DNA from: Streptomyces jumonjinensis
GTDB taxonomy: Bacteria > Actinomycetota > Actinomycetes > Streptomycetales > Streptomycetaceae
Length of the DNA stretch: 64,000 nucleotides
Assembly: GCF_009600885.1 (NCBI RefSeq)
Contig: NZ_VCLA01000181.1
Location: forward strand, 1 to 64,000
Direction of reading: 5' to 3'
How positions within the stretch are numbered: the stretch's first letter is position 1; each line of letters begins with the position of its first letter. Positions 18,047-26,530 of the stretch are shown piece by piece. The notes beneath the pieces are model-generated. The model had not been told where the DNA came from. It made no database searches and saw nothing but the letters and a program-made list of their open reading frames with translations. The position numbers and the translations under genes are program-made.

Positions 18047-19264
18047 GTGAACGACCTCACCCCCCTTCTCACCGCCGAGGGCCAGGCCCTCCTCGCCGAG
18101 CTGCGCGACTTCGACCCCGCGCGGGAACTGGCCATCGCCACCCGGCTGCGCCGCGAGCACCCAGCCGATCTGGTCTCGGCGGCCATCGGCCAGGCCCGGC
18201 TGCGGCAGCGCGCGGTGGCGAAGTTCGGCGCGGAGGACGCGTACCGGATGTACTTCACGCCCAACGGCGTGGAGCAGTCGACGCGGAAGTCCGTCGCCGA
18301 ATACCGCGCCGGACGGCTCGCCGCGCTGGGGGTGCGTACGGTCGCGGATCTGTGCAGCGGGATCGGCGGCGACGCGATCGCGTTCGCCCGCGCGGGCATC
18401 CGGGTGCTGGCGGTGGACCGCGATCCGCTGACCGCCGCCGCCGTCCGCGCCAACGCGGCGGCACTCGGTCTGACCTCGCTGATCGAGGTCCGCTGCGCCG
18501 ATGTCATGGCCACCGATGTCTCGGAGTACGACGCGGTCTTCGTGGACCCGGCCCGCCGGGGCGGCCGGGGCCGGGTCTTCGACCCGGAGGCGTACTCCCC
18601 TCCGCTGTCCTGGGCGATCGAGGCGGCCCGTACCCGTCCGTACGCCGCCCTCAAGATCGCGCCCGGTGTTCCGCACGAGCTGATTCCGGACGATTTCCAT
18701 GCGGAGTGGATCTCGGACGAGGGCGATGTGAAGGAGGCCGTGCTCTGGCGGGGCACACCCGCCACGGGCGCGGCCCCGGACACGGCCCCGGGCACGGCCA
18801 CGGGCGCCGGGATCGGTGCGACCCTGCTGCCGGGCCCGTACACGCTCACCGGCCGCGGGCTGCCGGACCCTCCGGTCCGTCCGGTCGGCCGCTATCTGTA
18901 CGAGCCGGACGGCGCGGTCATCCGGGCGCATCTGGTGGCGGAGGCCGCCGAGGAGCTGAACGGCGGTCTGATCGACGAGACGATCGCGTACATCACCTCC
19001 GACGAGCCGCACCCGGACCATCCGTTCACCACCGCGTACGAGATCACCGATGAGCTGCCGTTCCATCTGAAGCGGCTCAAGGCGCTGCTCCGGGAGCGCG
19101 AGGTAGGGACGCTGACGGTGAAGAAGCGGGGGTCCGCGGTGGAGCCGGAGGAGCTTCGCCGCCGGGTGAAGCCGCAGGGGCCGAACGCGGCGACGGTGTT
19201 TCTGACCCGGGTCTCGGGCGCCCCGACGATGCTGATCGGGCGGCCCGTCAGGGCGAAAGGCTGA
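18047..19264 (+). CDS. Class I SAM-dependent methyltransferase, THUMP-like C-terminus
   Basis: 405 residues. The SAM-binding motif I is DLCSGIGGDAIAFA at about residue 100, with the acidic VDRDP and the later VFVDPARR. The C-terminal third resembles the THUMP-like domain of the actinobacterial family, suggesting an RNA substrate, but the target is unknown. The GTG start is supported by GACAAT six bases upstream (a -10-like hexamer) with no ribosome site, consistent with leaderless translation. It is divergent from the deacetylase and convergent with the sigma gene. Confidence 0.85.
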   Translation: MNDLTPLLTAEGQALLAELRDFDPARELAIATRLRREHPADLVSAAIGQARLRQRAVAKFGAEDAYRMYFTPNGVEQSTRKSVAEYRAGRLAALGVRTVADLCSGIGGDAIAFARAGIRVLAVDRDPLTAAAVRANAAALGLTSLIEVRCADVMATDVSEYDAVFVDPARRGGRGRVFDPEAYSPPLSWAIEAARTRPYAALKIAPGVPHELIPDDFHAEWISDEGDVKEAVLWRGTPATGAAPDTAPGTATGAGIGATLLPGPYTLTGRGLPDPPVRPVGRYLYEPDGAVIRAHLVAEAAEELNGGLIDETIAYITSDEPHPDHPFTTAYEITDELPFHLKRLKALLREREVGTLTVKKRGSAVEPEELRRRVKPQGPNAATVFLTRVSGAPTMLIGRPVRAKG

Positions 19265-19309
19265 ATCCGGAGGCCCCCGAGCCGGCACGCCCTGGGGTGC
19301 GGGGCCCGG

Positions 19310-20557
19310 TCAGGCCGGTTCCTCCGTCCGCTCCTCCGTCCGCCCCAGCAGCAGTTCGCGCTCCCGTTCGTTGCGCGTCAGCGCCGCCGCGCGGGCGAAC
19401 TCCGCGCTCGCCTCCGCCGTCCGTCCGAGCCGGGCCAGCAGATCCCCCCGTACGCTCGGCAGCAGGTGGTATCCCGCCAGCGCGGGCTCGTCCCTGAGCG
19501 CGTCCACCAGGTCGAGGGCCCGCTGGGGCCCCTCCGCCATGGAGACCGCGACCGCGCGGTTCAGCTCCACCACCGGCGAGGGGGCGGCCTCCGCCAGCCG
19601 TGCGTAGAGCGTGGCGATCGTCCGCCAGTCCGTGTCCTGGTAACGGGCCGCCCGGGCGTGGCAGGCGGCGATCGCCGCCTGGAGCGTGTACGGCCCCGGA
19701 ACGTCTCCCTCCGCCGTGGCGCGGGCGAGGGCCGCGTACCCCCGGCGGATGAACAGCCGGTTCCAGCGGGTGCGGTTCTGGTCCGCGAGCAGCACCGGGG
19801 CGCCGTCCGGGCCGGTGCGGGCGGCGATGCGCGACGCCTGGATCTCCAGCAGCGCGACCAGGCCGTGCGCCTCCGGCTCCCCGGGCATCAGCCCCGACAG
19901 CACCCGCCCGAGGCGCAGCGCGTCCTCGCAGAGCGCCGGGCGCAGCCAGTCGTCGCCCGCGGTCGCCGAGTACCCCTCGTTGAAGATCAGATAGATGACC
20001 TCCAGCACGGAGCCGAGCCGGGCCGCGCGCTCGGGGCCGTACGGCACTTCGAAGGGCACGCCCGCCTTGGCGAGGGAGCGTTTCGCGCGGACGATGCGCT
20101 GGGCGATCGCCGCTTCCTCGGCCAGGAAGGCGCGGGCGATCTCCTGGGTGGTGAGCCCGCCGACGAGCCGGAGGGTGAGCGCGATCCGGGACGGCGTCGT
20201 CAGCACCGGATGGCATGCGGTGAAGATCAGCCGCAGCAGATCGTCGTCGATGCCGTCCGCTTCCGGCGGCTCCGGCGGCGGTACGTCCTCCAGGGTCCGC
20301 CCGACCTCCGCCAGTTTGCGCGCATAGGTCTCCCGGCGGCGTACGAGATCGATCGCGCGGTTTCTGGCGGTGGCCATGAGCCAGGCGCCCGGCTTATCCG
20401 GAACACCTGACTCCGGCCACTGCTCCAACGCCGCGACCAGCGCGTCCTGCGCGATCTCCTCGGCGATGCCCACATCCCGCACAATGCGGGCGACACCGCC
20501 GATGATCCGCGCGGACTCGATCCTGAACACCGCTTCCACTGCGTTCGCCGTTCCCAC
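19310..20557 (-). CDS. ECF42-type RNA polymerase sigma factor
   Basis: 415 residues, much longer than a classical ECF sigma. Region 2 (IVRDVGIAEEIAQDALVAAL; GAWLMATARNRAIDLVRRRE) and region 4 (RIALTLRLVGGLTTQEIARA) are followed by a TPR-rich extension of about 220 residues that defines ECF42. In this family the partner is a DGPF/YciI protein rather than an anti-sigma factor, and one lies directly upstream. The GTG at 20557 begins the family-typical VGTANAVEAVFRIES, with AGG five bases before it; the open frame to 20755 is rejected. Confidence 0.88.
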   Translation of the reverse strand: MGTANAVEAVFRIESARIIGGVARIVRDVGIAEEIAQDALVAALEQWPESGVPDKPGAWLMATARNRAIDLVRRRETYARKLAEVGRTLEDVPPPEPPEADGIDDDLLRLIFTACHPVLTTPSRIALTLRLVGGLTTQEIARAFLAEEAAIAQRIVRAKRSLAKAGVPFEVPYGPERAARLGSVLEVIYLIFNEGYSATAGDDWLRPALCEDALRLGRVLSGLMPGEPEAHGLVALLEIQASRIAARTGPDGAPVLLADQNRTRWNRLFIRRGYAALARATAEGDVPGPYTLQAAIAACHARAARYQDTDWRTIATLYARLAEAAPSPVVELNRAVAVSMAEGPQRALDLVDALRDEPALAGYHLLPSVRGDLLARLGRTAEASAEFARAAALTRNERERELLLGRTEERTEEPA

Positions 20558-20676
20558 CGGCCTACTACAACAGCCGGGCGGACAGCGGGCAAACGCTCCC
20601 GGGCGGCTCTCGGAACCAGGTCCCGCCGAACCGGGTCCGACCCGCCCCCGAGCCGGCGCTTGACTCAGCGCTTGGA

Positions 20677-21033
20677 TCAGTGTTCCGCGATCTGGCGGAC
20701 CTCGGCGGTCACCGTCCAGTGAGCCGGGTGGATCTCCAGAAACCGCCTGGCCCACTCCAGCGCCTCGGCCTTGTCCTTGGCCTGGATGAGGGAGTAGCCG
20801 CCGATGACCTCCTTGGACTCGGTGAAGGGCCCGTCCACATAACCGAGCCTGCCGCCGGACCAGGTGACCCGGGTGCCCTCGGAGGTCGGGGTGAGCCCGG
20901 CCGTGTCCAGCATCACCCCGGCCTTGGTGATCTCCTCCAGCAGCGCGCCCATGCGCTCCCCGAACTCGGGGCCGGGGTCGTCGGTGGGGGCGTTCTGCTC
21001 ATCGACGTGGATCATCGTCAGAAAGCGCGGCAT
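20677..21033 (-). CDS. YciI/DGPF-family protein
   Basis: 118-residue alpha-beta protein with the DGPF signature as YVDGPFTESKEVIGGYSLIQ. Such proteins are the conserved partners of ECF42 sigma factors; the biochemical role is unresolved. GAGGAG precedes the ATG. It is first in a likely two-gene unit with the sigma gene, whose start lies 120 bases downstream. Confidence 0.9.
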   Translation of the reverse strand: MPRFLTMIHVDEQNAPTDDPGPEFGERMGALLEEITKAGVMLDTAGLTPTSEGTRVTWSGGRLGYVDGPFTESKEVIGGYSLIQAKDKAEALEWARRFLEIHPAHWTVTAEVRQIAEH

Positions 21034-21075
21034 GGTGACTCCTCAGGCCGTGGCGGCGGGGCCGTTCCCCGCCTC

Positions 21076-22581
21076 TCACTCCTGCGTCGAACGGGAGACG
21101 GCCGGATCGACATCTCCCCCGGAATTCTTCCGGAAATTCTTCCGGGTTTTTTTCGGAGCGGCCTCCGGGCCGCCCGCCGGAGTGGTCCGGGCCGCCCCGG
21201 GGAGCAGCGCGAACGCCAGCAGGGACCCCAGGGTGAGCAGTCCCGCGCAGACCCAGTACGCCGCCTGGTACCCCTGCGCGAGCGCGGCCGTGCCCGGCCC
21301 GGCGGCGGAGGCGGTGACCGACCCGGCGACCGTCACCAGGACCGCCAGCCCCAGCGAGCCGCCGATCTGGCGGGAGCTGTTGAGCAGCCCGGAGGCCATG
21401 CCCGCCTCGCCGGGGACGACATCGGCGGTGGCCGCCGTGCCGAGCGGCACGAAGCTCATGCCGATGCCGACGCTACAGAGCAGGGACGGCCAGAGGATGG
21501 AGTACGCGAAGCTCCCGTCCGGGGTCGCGGTGAAGGCGAACCCGGCCAGACCCACGGCCCCGAGCAGCCCGCCCGCCGTCAGCAGGACGCGGATGCCCAC
21601 GGCGGCGACCGCCCTGGCGGCGATCAGGGAGCCTGCCACCACGCCGGCACAGAAGGGCAGAAACGCCACGCCGGTCGCCGACGCCCCGTAGCCGAGCACC
21701 TGCTGCATATAGAGCGAGCAGAAGTAGAAGGCGGCGAACTGGGCGGAGCTGAGCAGCAGTGAGAAGACGTTCGCGCCCAGCACGGGACGGATGCCGAGCA
21801 GTCCGGGTCTCAGCAGCGGCTGCCGGGTGCGGGACTCTACGGCGACGAAGGCGGCGAGCAGCGCGGCGGCCCCGCCGAGCGTCAGCACGGTCGCCGGGGA
21901 CCCCCAGGACTCGCTCTCCGTCCGTACGACCCCGAGGACCAGGAGCGACATCCCGGCGGTGACCAGCAGGGCTCCGGCGGCGTCCAGGCGCGGCGCCGGG
22001 CCCCGGTCCCGGGCGGCGGGCAGCGCGGCGCGGGCGGTCGCGACGAGGGCGAAGAGCACGATGGGCACATTGACCAGCATCACCGCCCGCCAGCCGGCGC
22101 CGTCGGTGAGCACTCCGCCCGCGAGCACCCCGAGGGCGCCGCCCGCCGCGCCCGCCATGCCCCACATCCCGAGCGCCCTGGATCGCGCGGGGCCCGCCGC
22201 GTAGGTGACGGTGATCAGGGTGAAGGCGACGGGCGCCAGGGCCGCCGCGCCGACTCCCTGTGCCGCGCGGGCGGCGATCAGCGCGCCGGGCGACTGGACG
22301 AGACCGCCGGCCAGGCTCGCCAGTCCGAAGAGCGCGAGTCCGGCGGCGAGGAGGCGGCGTCCGCCCACGATGTCGCCGAGCCGCCCGCCGAGCATCAGCA
22401 GTCCGCCGAAGGTGAGCGCGTACGCCCCCACCACCCATTGGAGCCCGTCGGGGGTGAAGCCGAGGTCGTCGCGCATATCGGGCAGCGCCACATTGACCAC
22501 GGACACGTCGAGCGCCACCAGGAACTGCACGGTGAGCGCCGCCGCGAGCACCCAACGCGCGTTCCCCCCTTGGTCCTTCAT
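21076..22581 (-). CDS. MFS drug exporter, DHA2/EmrB family
   Basis: 501-residue membrane protein with about 14 hydrophobic segments. It begins ARWVLAAALTVQFLVALDVS and has the MFS motif GGRLGDIVGGRR between segments 2 and 3 and a motif-C-like glycine pattern in segment 5. It likely expels a hydrophobic toxic compound by proton antiport. A divergent TetR regulator shares its promoter region, with a perfect operator-like palindrome between them, which suggests substrate-induced expression. GAAGGGG precedes the ATG. Confidence 0.92.
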   Translation of the reverse strand: MKDQGGNARWVLAAALTVQFLVALDVSVVNVALPDMRDDLGFTPDGLQWVVGAYALTFGGLLMLGGRLGDIVGGRRLLAAGLALFGLASLAGGLVQSPGALIAARAAQGVGAAALAPVAFTLITVTYAAGPARSRALGMWGMAGAAGGALGVLAGGVLTDGAGWRAVMLVNVPIVLFALVATARAALPAARDRGPAPRLDAAGALLVTAGMSLLVLGVVRTESESWGSPATVLTLGGAAALLAAFVAVESRTRQPLLRPGLLGIRPVLGANVFSLLLSSAQFAAFYFCSLYMQQVLGYGASATGVAFLPFCAGVVAGSLIAARAVAAVGIRVLLTAGGLLGAVGLAGFAFTATPDGSFAYSILWPSLLCSVGIGMSFVPLGTAATADVVPGEAGMASGLLNSSRQIGGSLGLAVLVTVAGSVTASAAGPGTAALAQGYQAAYWVCAGLLTLGSLLAFALLPGAARTTPAGGPEAAPKKTRKNFRKNSGGDVDPAVSRSTQE

Positions 22582-22631
22582 CGTTTACCCCTTCGCCGGC
22601 CAATCCCCTCGGTCCCCGTCGCGGCAGATTA

Positions 22632-22645
22632 CTATACGCGTATAG
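22632..22645. promoter_or_regulatory. Perfect palindrome, likely TetR operator
   Basis: CTATACGCGTATAG is an exact 14-bp palindrome in the 89-base gap between the divergent MFS and TetR genes. It overlaps the expected -35 of the regulator. Confidence 0.75.
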
Positions 22646-22670
22646 AAATAGAACACGGGACAATGCACGG

Positions 22671-23462
22671 GTGGCTGAGGGAGTGAAGAAGAAGCGAAGC
22701 GCCGGGCGTCCGCGCAGGCTGGACCCCGAGACGATCGTCGCCACCGCGCGCCGCGTCATCGAGGAGGAGGGCGTGGACGCCGTCTCCATGCGGCGGATCG
22801 CCAAGGAGGTCGGCAGCACGCCGATGGCGCTCTACCACTACGTCCGGGACAAGGACGAGCTCCTGCTGCTCACCCTCGCGGGCGTCTCGGCGGCCATTCC
22901 GCGCCCCGAACTGCCGGTGGATCCGCGCGCCCGGCTGATCGCGGTCAGCGCGCATATGCACGGGGTGCTCGGGCGGATGCCATGGGTGCTGAAGGTGCTG
23001 GCGCTCGGCGATCTCACCGACAAGCAGGCGCTGTGGATGGCCGAGGAGATCCTCGACAGCGCGATGGCGTGCGGACTGAGCCCCGCGCAGGCGGTGCACG
23101 CGTACCGGACCATCTGGCACTTCGTCTACGGGGATCTGGTCTTCCGGGCCGCGATGGCCCGCCGCAGGGAGGAGCCGGAGCGCAGACGGTACTTTCCCGC
23201 GATGCTCACCGAGGACGACAGGGCCGAGCTGCCGCATCTGACGGCGCTGGCCCCGCGGTGGGACGAGCTCCAGGAGTACGACGTGACGGAGCAGCTGTCG
23301 GCGATCGTCGACGGACTGCTGAGCAGGGCGCACGGGGCCGCCGCCCCGGACCGGGCCGAAGGGACTGACGGGGCCGAGGGGCCTGACAGGACTGGCGGGA
23401 CTGGCGGGACTGGCGGGACTGGCGGGACTGGCGAAATCGATGCTCCGGACCGACGGGCCTGA
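22671..23462 (+). CDS. TetR-family transcriptional repressor
   Basis: 263 residues with the N-terminal TetR helix-turn-helix (VDAVSMRRIAKEVGSTPMAL YHY region), a ligand-binding domain of the TetR_C type and a repetitive Gly-Thr tail (TGGTGGTGG...) encoded by five 9-bp units. It probably represses the divergent MFS exporter and itself. The GTG start at 22671 has GACAAT six bases upstream and no ribosome site, so the message is probably leaderless. Confidence 0.9.
   Translation: MAEGVKKKRSAGRPRRLDPETIVATARRVIEEEGVDAVSMRRIAKEVGSTPMALYHYVRDKDELLLLTLAGVSAAIPRPELPVDPRARLIAVSAHMHGVLGRMPWVLKVLALGDLTDKQALWMAEEILDSAMACGLSPAQAVHAYRTIWHFVYGDLVFRAAMARRREEPERRRYFPAMLTEDDRAELPHLTALAPRWDELQEYDVTEQLSAIVDGLLSRAHGAAAPDRAEGTDGAEGPDRTGGTGGTGGTGGTGEIDAPDRRA
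23389..23433 (+). repeat. Five exact 9-bp tandem repeats inside the TetR gene
   Basis: GGACTGGCG occurs five times without change, giving a repeating Thr-Gly-Gly tail. The number is a multiple of three bases, so copy-number change would keep the frame. Confidence 0.92.
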
Positions 23463-23610
23463 GCGCCGACAGCCGGGGCATCGCCCGGCATAGCCGAACA
23501 AACCACCCCATCCCCCTCCCCGCAAAGATCCCGCTGAATCCTTTCGCGCCCGCCGCGCCTCTCATCACCGTGCCGACGACAGTGTCGGCACACCCGAAAC
23601 GGAGGCTGTC

Positions 23611-23703
23611 ATGACCATAGGTGTCGTCATCGCCGCGGCTGTGCTCGTCTGCGGCTGCGCCGTCGTTCTCGTGCTGCGCCGGAGGGGGCGCTCCCGTGGC
23701 TGA
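23611..23703 (+). CDS. Small single-pass membrane peptide (30 aa)
   Basis: An open frame of 31 codons with GGAGG ten bases before its ATG. It encodes a hydrophobic helix (GVVIAAAVLVCGCAVVLVL) followed by a basic tail. It overlaps the start of the downstream sigma gene by eight bases (GTGGCTGA), which suggests coupled translation. I do not recognise the peptide; it could anchor or tune the sigma factor, or serve only as a leader. Confidence 0.55.
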   Translation: MTIGVVIAAAVLVCGCAVVLVLRRRGRSRG

Positions 23704-24256
23704 CCCGACCTGGCCCGGCGAGCTGCTGATCGACGCGGCCCAGCGGGGGGACACCGAGGCGGCGACCGCTCTGGTGTCCGGTTCGCATCCGCATGTACGG
23801 CGGTTCGCGCACTCCCTGTGCGCCTCGCCCGAGGACGCGGAGGACGCCGCCCAGGAAGCGCTGATCATCCTGTACCGGAAGATCGGGATGCTGCGGGCCT
23901 CCGGCGCGCTCGCGTCCTGGATGTTCCGGATCGTACGGAACGAGTGTCTGCGGCGGGCCCGGCTGACCACCCGCCATCAGGGCCCGGTCCCGGACGCCGT
24001 GGTGCCGTCGGTCGAGGGCGAGGTGCTGGAGCGTCTGGAGGCGAGCCGGGTGGCGGCGGCGATCGTCGCGCTCCCCGCCGACCAGCGGCGCGTACTGATC
24101 ATGCGGGACATCCAGGGTCACAGCGGGCGCATGGTCGCCGACACGCTCGGCATCGGCACCGCCGCGATGAAGTCACGGCTGCACCGCGCCCGGCTGACGG
24201 TCCGCCAGGCGCTGCGGGAGCTGCCGGACGCAACCGAGGGAGGCGGTCATGGCTGA
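23696..24256 (+). CDS. ECF-type RNA polymerase sigma factor
   Basis: 186 residues. Region 2 covers about 20-90 (EDAEDAAQEALIILYRKIG; SWMFRIVRNECLRRAR) and region 4 about 115-175 (LPADQRRVLIMRDIQGHSGR then a helix-turn-helix). The GTG at 23696 has GGAGGGGG upstream and begins inside the end of the small membrane ORF. The stop overlaps the next gene's ATG. No anti-sigma factor of known type is adjacent; either small membrane protein could fill that role, which is inference. Confidence 0.85.
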   Translation: MADPTWPGELLIDAAQRGDTEAATALVSGSHPHVRRFAHSLCASPEDAEDAAQEALIILYRKIGMLRASGALASWMFRIVRNECLRRARLTTRHQGPVPDAVVPSVEGEVLERLEASRVAAAIVALPADQRRVLIMRDIQGHSGRMVADTLGIGTAAMKSRLHRARLTVRQALRELPDATEGGGHG

Positions 24257-24554
24257 CGGCCCGGCTTTCGCGAGCAGCTCGCTCCCCCGCCATCTGGTGC
24301 GCGGCGCGGCGGGATTCGGCGCGCTGGCCGGTTCGGTGCTGCTTCTTCCGGTGGCCGGGCCGATCAGTCTGCTGCTGGCGCCGGTGGGGCTGCTGGCCCT
24401 GCGCGGGTGTCCGATGTGCTGGACGATCGGGCTGGTGCAGACGGTCTCGATGGGGCGGTTGCGGCGCTCCTGCACAGACGACGGCCGCTGTGAGCTGACC
24501 ACCGCCGGGGCGGTGGCGTCGAAAGCGGACCCGGCTGACGGCGGACCCAGGTGA
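24249..24554 (+). CDS. Small membrane protein, DUF2892/YgaP-like
   Basis: 101 residues with two adjacent hydrophobic segments (GALAGSVLLLPVAGPISLLL and APVGLLALRG) and then a CPMC cysteine pair and WTIGL, a pattern like the membrane part of YgaP-type DUF2892 proteins. The cysteine pair could be redox-active or bind metal. Its ATG overlaps the end of the sigma gene by eight bases, so the two are translationally coupled. A redox-sensing partner of the sigma factor is an attractive but untested idea. Confidence 0.75.
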   Translation: MADGPAFASSSLPRHLVRGAAGFGALAGSVLLLPVAGPISLLLAPVGLLALRGCPMCWTIGLVQTVSMGRLRRSCTDDGRCELTTAGAVASKADPADGGPR

Positions 24555-24645
24555 CGACCGAGGACTGACGGCAGACGGCCGACATGGGTGACGGCAGACG
24601 GCAGACGGCAGGCGGCCGAAGCGGATGGCGGAGGACGGCAGCCCG

Positions 24646-24930
24646 TCAGTCGACGCCCAGCGACTCGAAACGCCAGCGGTGCACCGGCCGGGTGATCAGA
24701 TCCGCCGCGGGCTCGGGCAGCTCCGGCAGCCCGGCGCCCGCGGCCTCCCCCGCGTCCGCCGCCCGCCACCAGGTGATCACCAGCACCCGGTCCTGTCCGG
24801 CCCGGAAGGACTCCCGGCGCAGCGGCTCCCGGGCCAGCTGCTGGGAGCGGGCCCACTCCAGCAGCTCCGTGCCCCGGCCGCGTACCGCCCGGGCCTCCCA
24901 CATCAGAGCGACGACCGTCCCGTCCGTCAT
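24646..24930 (-). CDS. Small alpha-beta protein, possibly monooxygenase-like (ABM) fold
   Basis: 94 residues. The order strand (VVALMWEARAV), helix (GTELLEWARSQ), strand (RVLVITWWR) and terminal strand (HRWRFESLG) resembles the dimeric alpha-beta barrel seen in antibiotic-biosynthesis monooxygenase-like proteins, without a recognised active site. Its ATG overlaps the tsaD stop as ATGA, so it is coupled to tsaD. Function unknown. Confidence 0.75.
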   Translation of the reverse strand: MTDGTVVALMWEARAVRGRGTELLEWARSQQLAREPLRRESFRAGQDRVLVITWWRAADAGEAAGAGLPELPEPAADLITRPVHRWRFESLGVD

Positions 24931-26045
24931 GAGTAGAGGTTGTCCTTGCTGATCTCGTGCACATGATCGTGACTGTGGTCGTGGTCGTGGTGGTGGCCGT
25001 GCGCCCCGGGCACATGGGGGTCGGTCACCGGCAGCGAGGAGTCCGCCGACAGGTCGAGATCCGACGCGGGCCGGTTGCGCGCCACCATCTCCGCGCCGAG
25101 CGCCGCCACCATCGCGCCGTTGTCCGTGCACAGCCCCGGCCGGGGCACCCGCAGCCGGATGCCCGCCCGTGTACAGCGCTCCTCGGCGAGCGCCCTGAGC
25201 CGTGAGTTGGCCGCCACTCCGCCGCCGATCATCAGATGGTCGACGCCCTCGTCCACACAGGCCCGTACCGCCTTCCGGGTCAGCACGTCGACCACCGCTT
25301 CCTGGAAGGACGCCGCCACATCCCGTACCGGCACCTCCTCGCCCGCCGCCCGCTTCGCCTCGATCCAGCGGGCGACCGAGGTCTTGAGCCCGGAGAAGGA
25401 GAAGTCGTACGCGGGATCGCGCGAGCCGGTCAGTCCGCGCGGGAACGCGATGGCCGTCGGATCGCCCTCCCTCGCCAGCCGGTCGATCACCGGACCGCCG
25501 GGGAAGCCCAGATCGAGCACCCGGGCGATCTTGTCGAACGCCTCGCCCGCCGCGTCGTCGATGGTCGCGCCCAGCGGACGTACATCGCTGGTGATGTCCG
25601 GTGCGAGCAGCAGGGAGGAGTGGCCGCCGGAGACCAGCAGCGCCATCGTGGGCTCGGGCAGCTTGCCGTGCTCCAGCTGGTCGACGCAGATGTGCGAGGC
25701 GAGATGGTTCACCCCGTACAGCGGCTTGCCCAGGGCGTACGCGTACGCCTTCGCCGCCGACACGCCCACCAGCAGCGCACCCGCGAGCCCCGGCCCGGCG
25801 GTGACGGCGATGCCGTCGAGGTCGCGGGCCGAGACCCCGGCCTCTTTCAGCGCGCGCTCGATGGTGGGGACCATCGCTTCCAGATGCGCCCGCGAGGCGA
25901 TCTCGGGGACCACCCCGCCGAAGCGCGCGTGGGCGTCCACGCTGGAGGCGACGGCGTCGGCGAGCAGTGTCGTACCGCGTACGACCCCGACTCCGGTCTC
26001 GTCGCAGGAGGTCTCGATACCGAGTACCAGCGGTTCGTCAGCCAT
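24927..26045 (-). CDS. tsaD: tRNA t6A37 threonylcarbamoyltransferase TsaD
   Basis: Transfers the threonylcarbamoyl group to A37 of ANN-decoding tRNAs, working with TsaB and TsaE. The 372 residues have the ASKHA ATPase fold, opening LGIETSCDETG, with metal-binding histidines in NHLASHI and the family sequence DDAAGEAFDK. It ends in a His/Asp-rich tail. The start is set at ATG 26045, which overlaps the rimI stop as TGATG. It sits inside the tsaB-rimI-tsaD unit. Confidence 0.96.
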   Translation of the reverse strand: MADEPLVLGIETSCDETGVGVVRGTTLLADAVASSVDAHARFGGVVPEIASRAHLEAMVPTIERALKEAGVSARDLDGIAVTAGPGLAGALLVGVSAAKAYAYALGKPLYGVNHLASHICVDQLEHGKLPEPTMALLVSGGHSSLLLAPDITSDVRPLGATIDDAAGEAFDKIARVLDLGFPGGPVIDRLAREGDPTAIAFPRGLTGSRDPAYDFSFSGLKTSVARWIEAKRAAGEEVPVRDVAASFQEAVVDVLTRKAVRACVDEGVDHLMIGGGVAANSRLRALAEERCTRAGIRLRVPRPGLCTDNGAMVAALGAEMVARNRPASDLDLSADSSLPVTDPHVPGAHGHHHDHDHSHDHVHEISKDNLYS

Positions 26046-26530
26046 CAGTAGACATTCCCTTGCACATGGAGCCGCATGACGAGCGCGTCGATGTTGCCGG
26101 GCTGGTAGTAGCCGCGGCGGAATCCGATGGGCTCGAAGCCGAAGCGCTCGTAAAGCTTCTGGGCCCTGATGTTGTCCACGCGCACTTCGAGGAGGACCTC
26201 GTCGCACTCGAAGGCGGTGGCGTGCCGCAGCAGATCGGTGAGCAGCCGGGCGCCGAGCCCGGTGCCCTGCTGCTCGCGGGCGACGGCGATGGTCTGGACG
26301 TCGCCGAGGCCGCCCGCCGCCGCGAGTCCGGCGTATCCGACGATCTTCCCGTCCGTCTCGGCGACGACATAGCGCCGGGTGGCGCGCGGTCCTCGCGCAT
26401 GGGCGAGCTCGGACCAGAACATCCCGGCCGACCAGGCGTCCTCGGGGAAGAGGGCGTGTTCCAGTTCGAGCACGGGCCCGAGGTCCCACCAGCGCATCTC
26501 ACGCAGTACGGGGTCCGGCGCGGCGCTCAC
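26045..26530 (-). CDS. rimI: Ribosomal protein S18-alanine N-acetyltransferase
   Basis: GNAT-family acetyltransferase of 161 residues, expected to acetylate the N-terminal alanine of ribosomal protein S18. The acetyl-CoA motif (VAREQQGTGLGARLL) and the C-terminal NIRAQKLYERFGFEPIGFR are typical. The GTG start overlaps the tsaB stop (GTGA), and its stop overlaps tsaD's ATG, so three genes are tightly coupled. Confidence 0.93.
   Translation of the reverse strand: MSAAPDPVLREMRWWDLGPVLELEHALFPEDAWSAGMFWSELAHARGPRATRRYVVAETDGKIVGYAGLAAAGGLGDVQTIAVAREQQGTGLGARLLTDLLRHATAFECDEVLLEVRVDNIRAQKLYERFGFEPIGFRRGYYQPGNIDALVMRLHVQGNVY

Noticed and set aside
17882..19288. Upstream extension of the deacetylase frame to 789 residues
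   Set aside because: It runs antisense through the methyltransferase and lacks protein signals before the secretion signal.
26046..26489. N-terminal extension of TsaD
   Set aside because: The added sequence is Arg-rich antisense-type and lies over rimI; family similarity begins at 26045.
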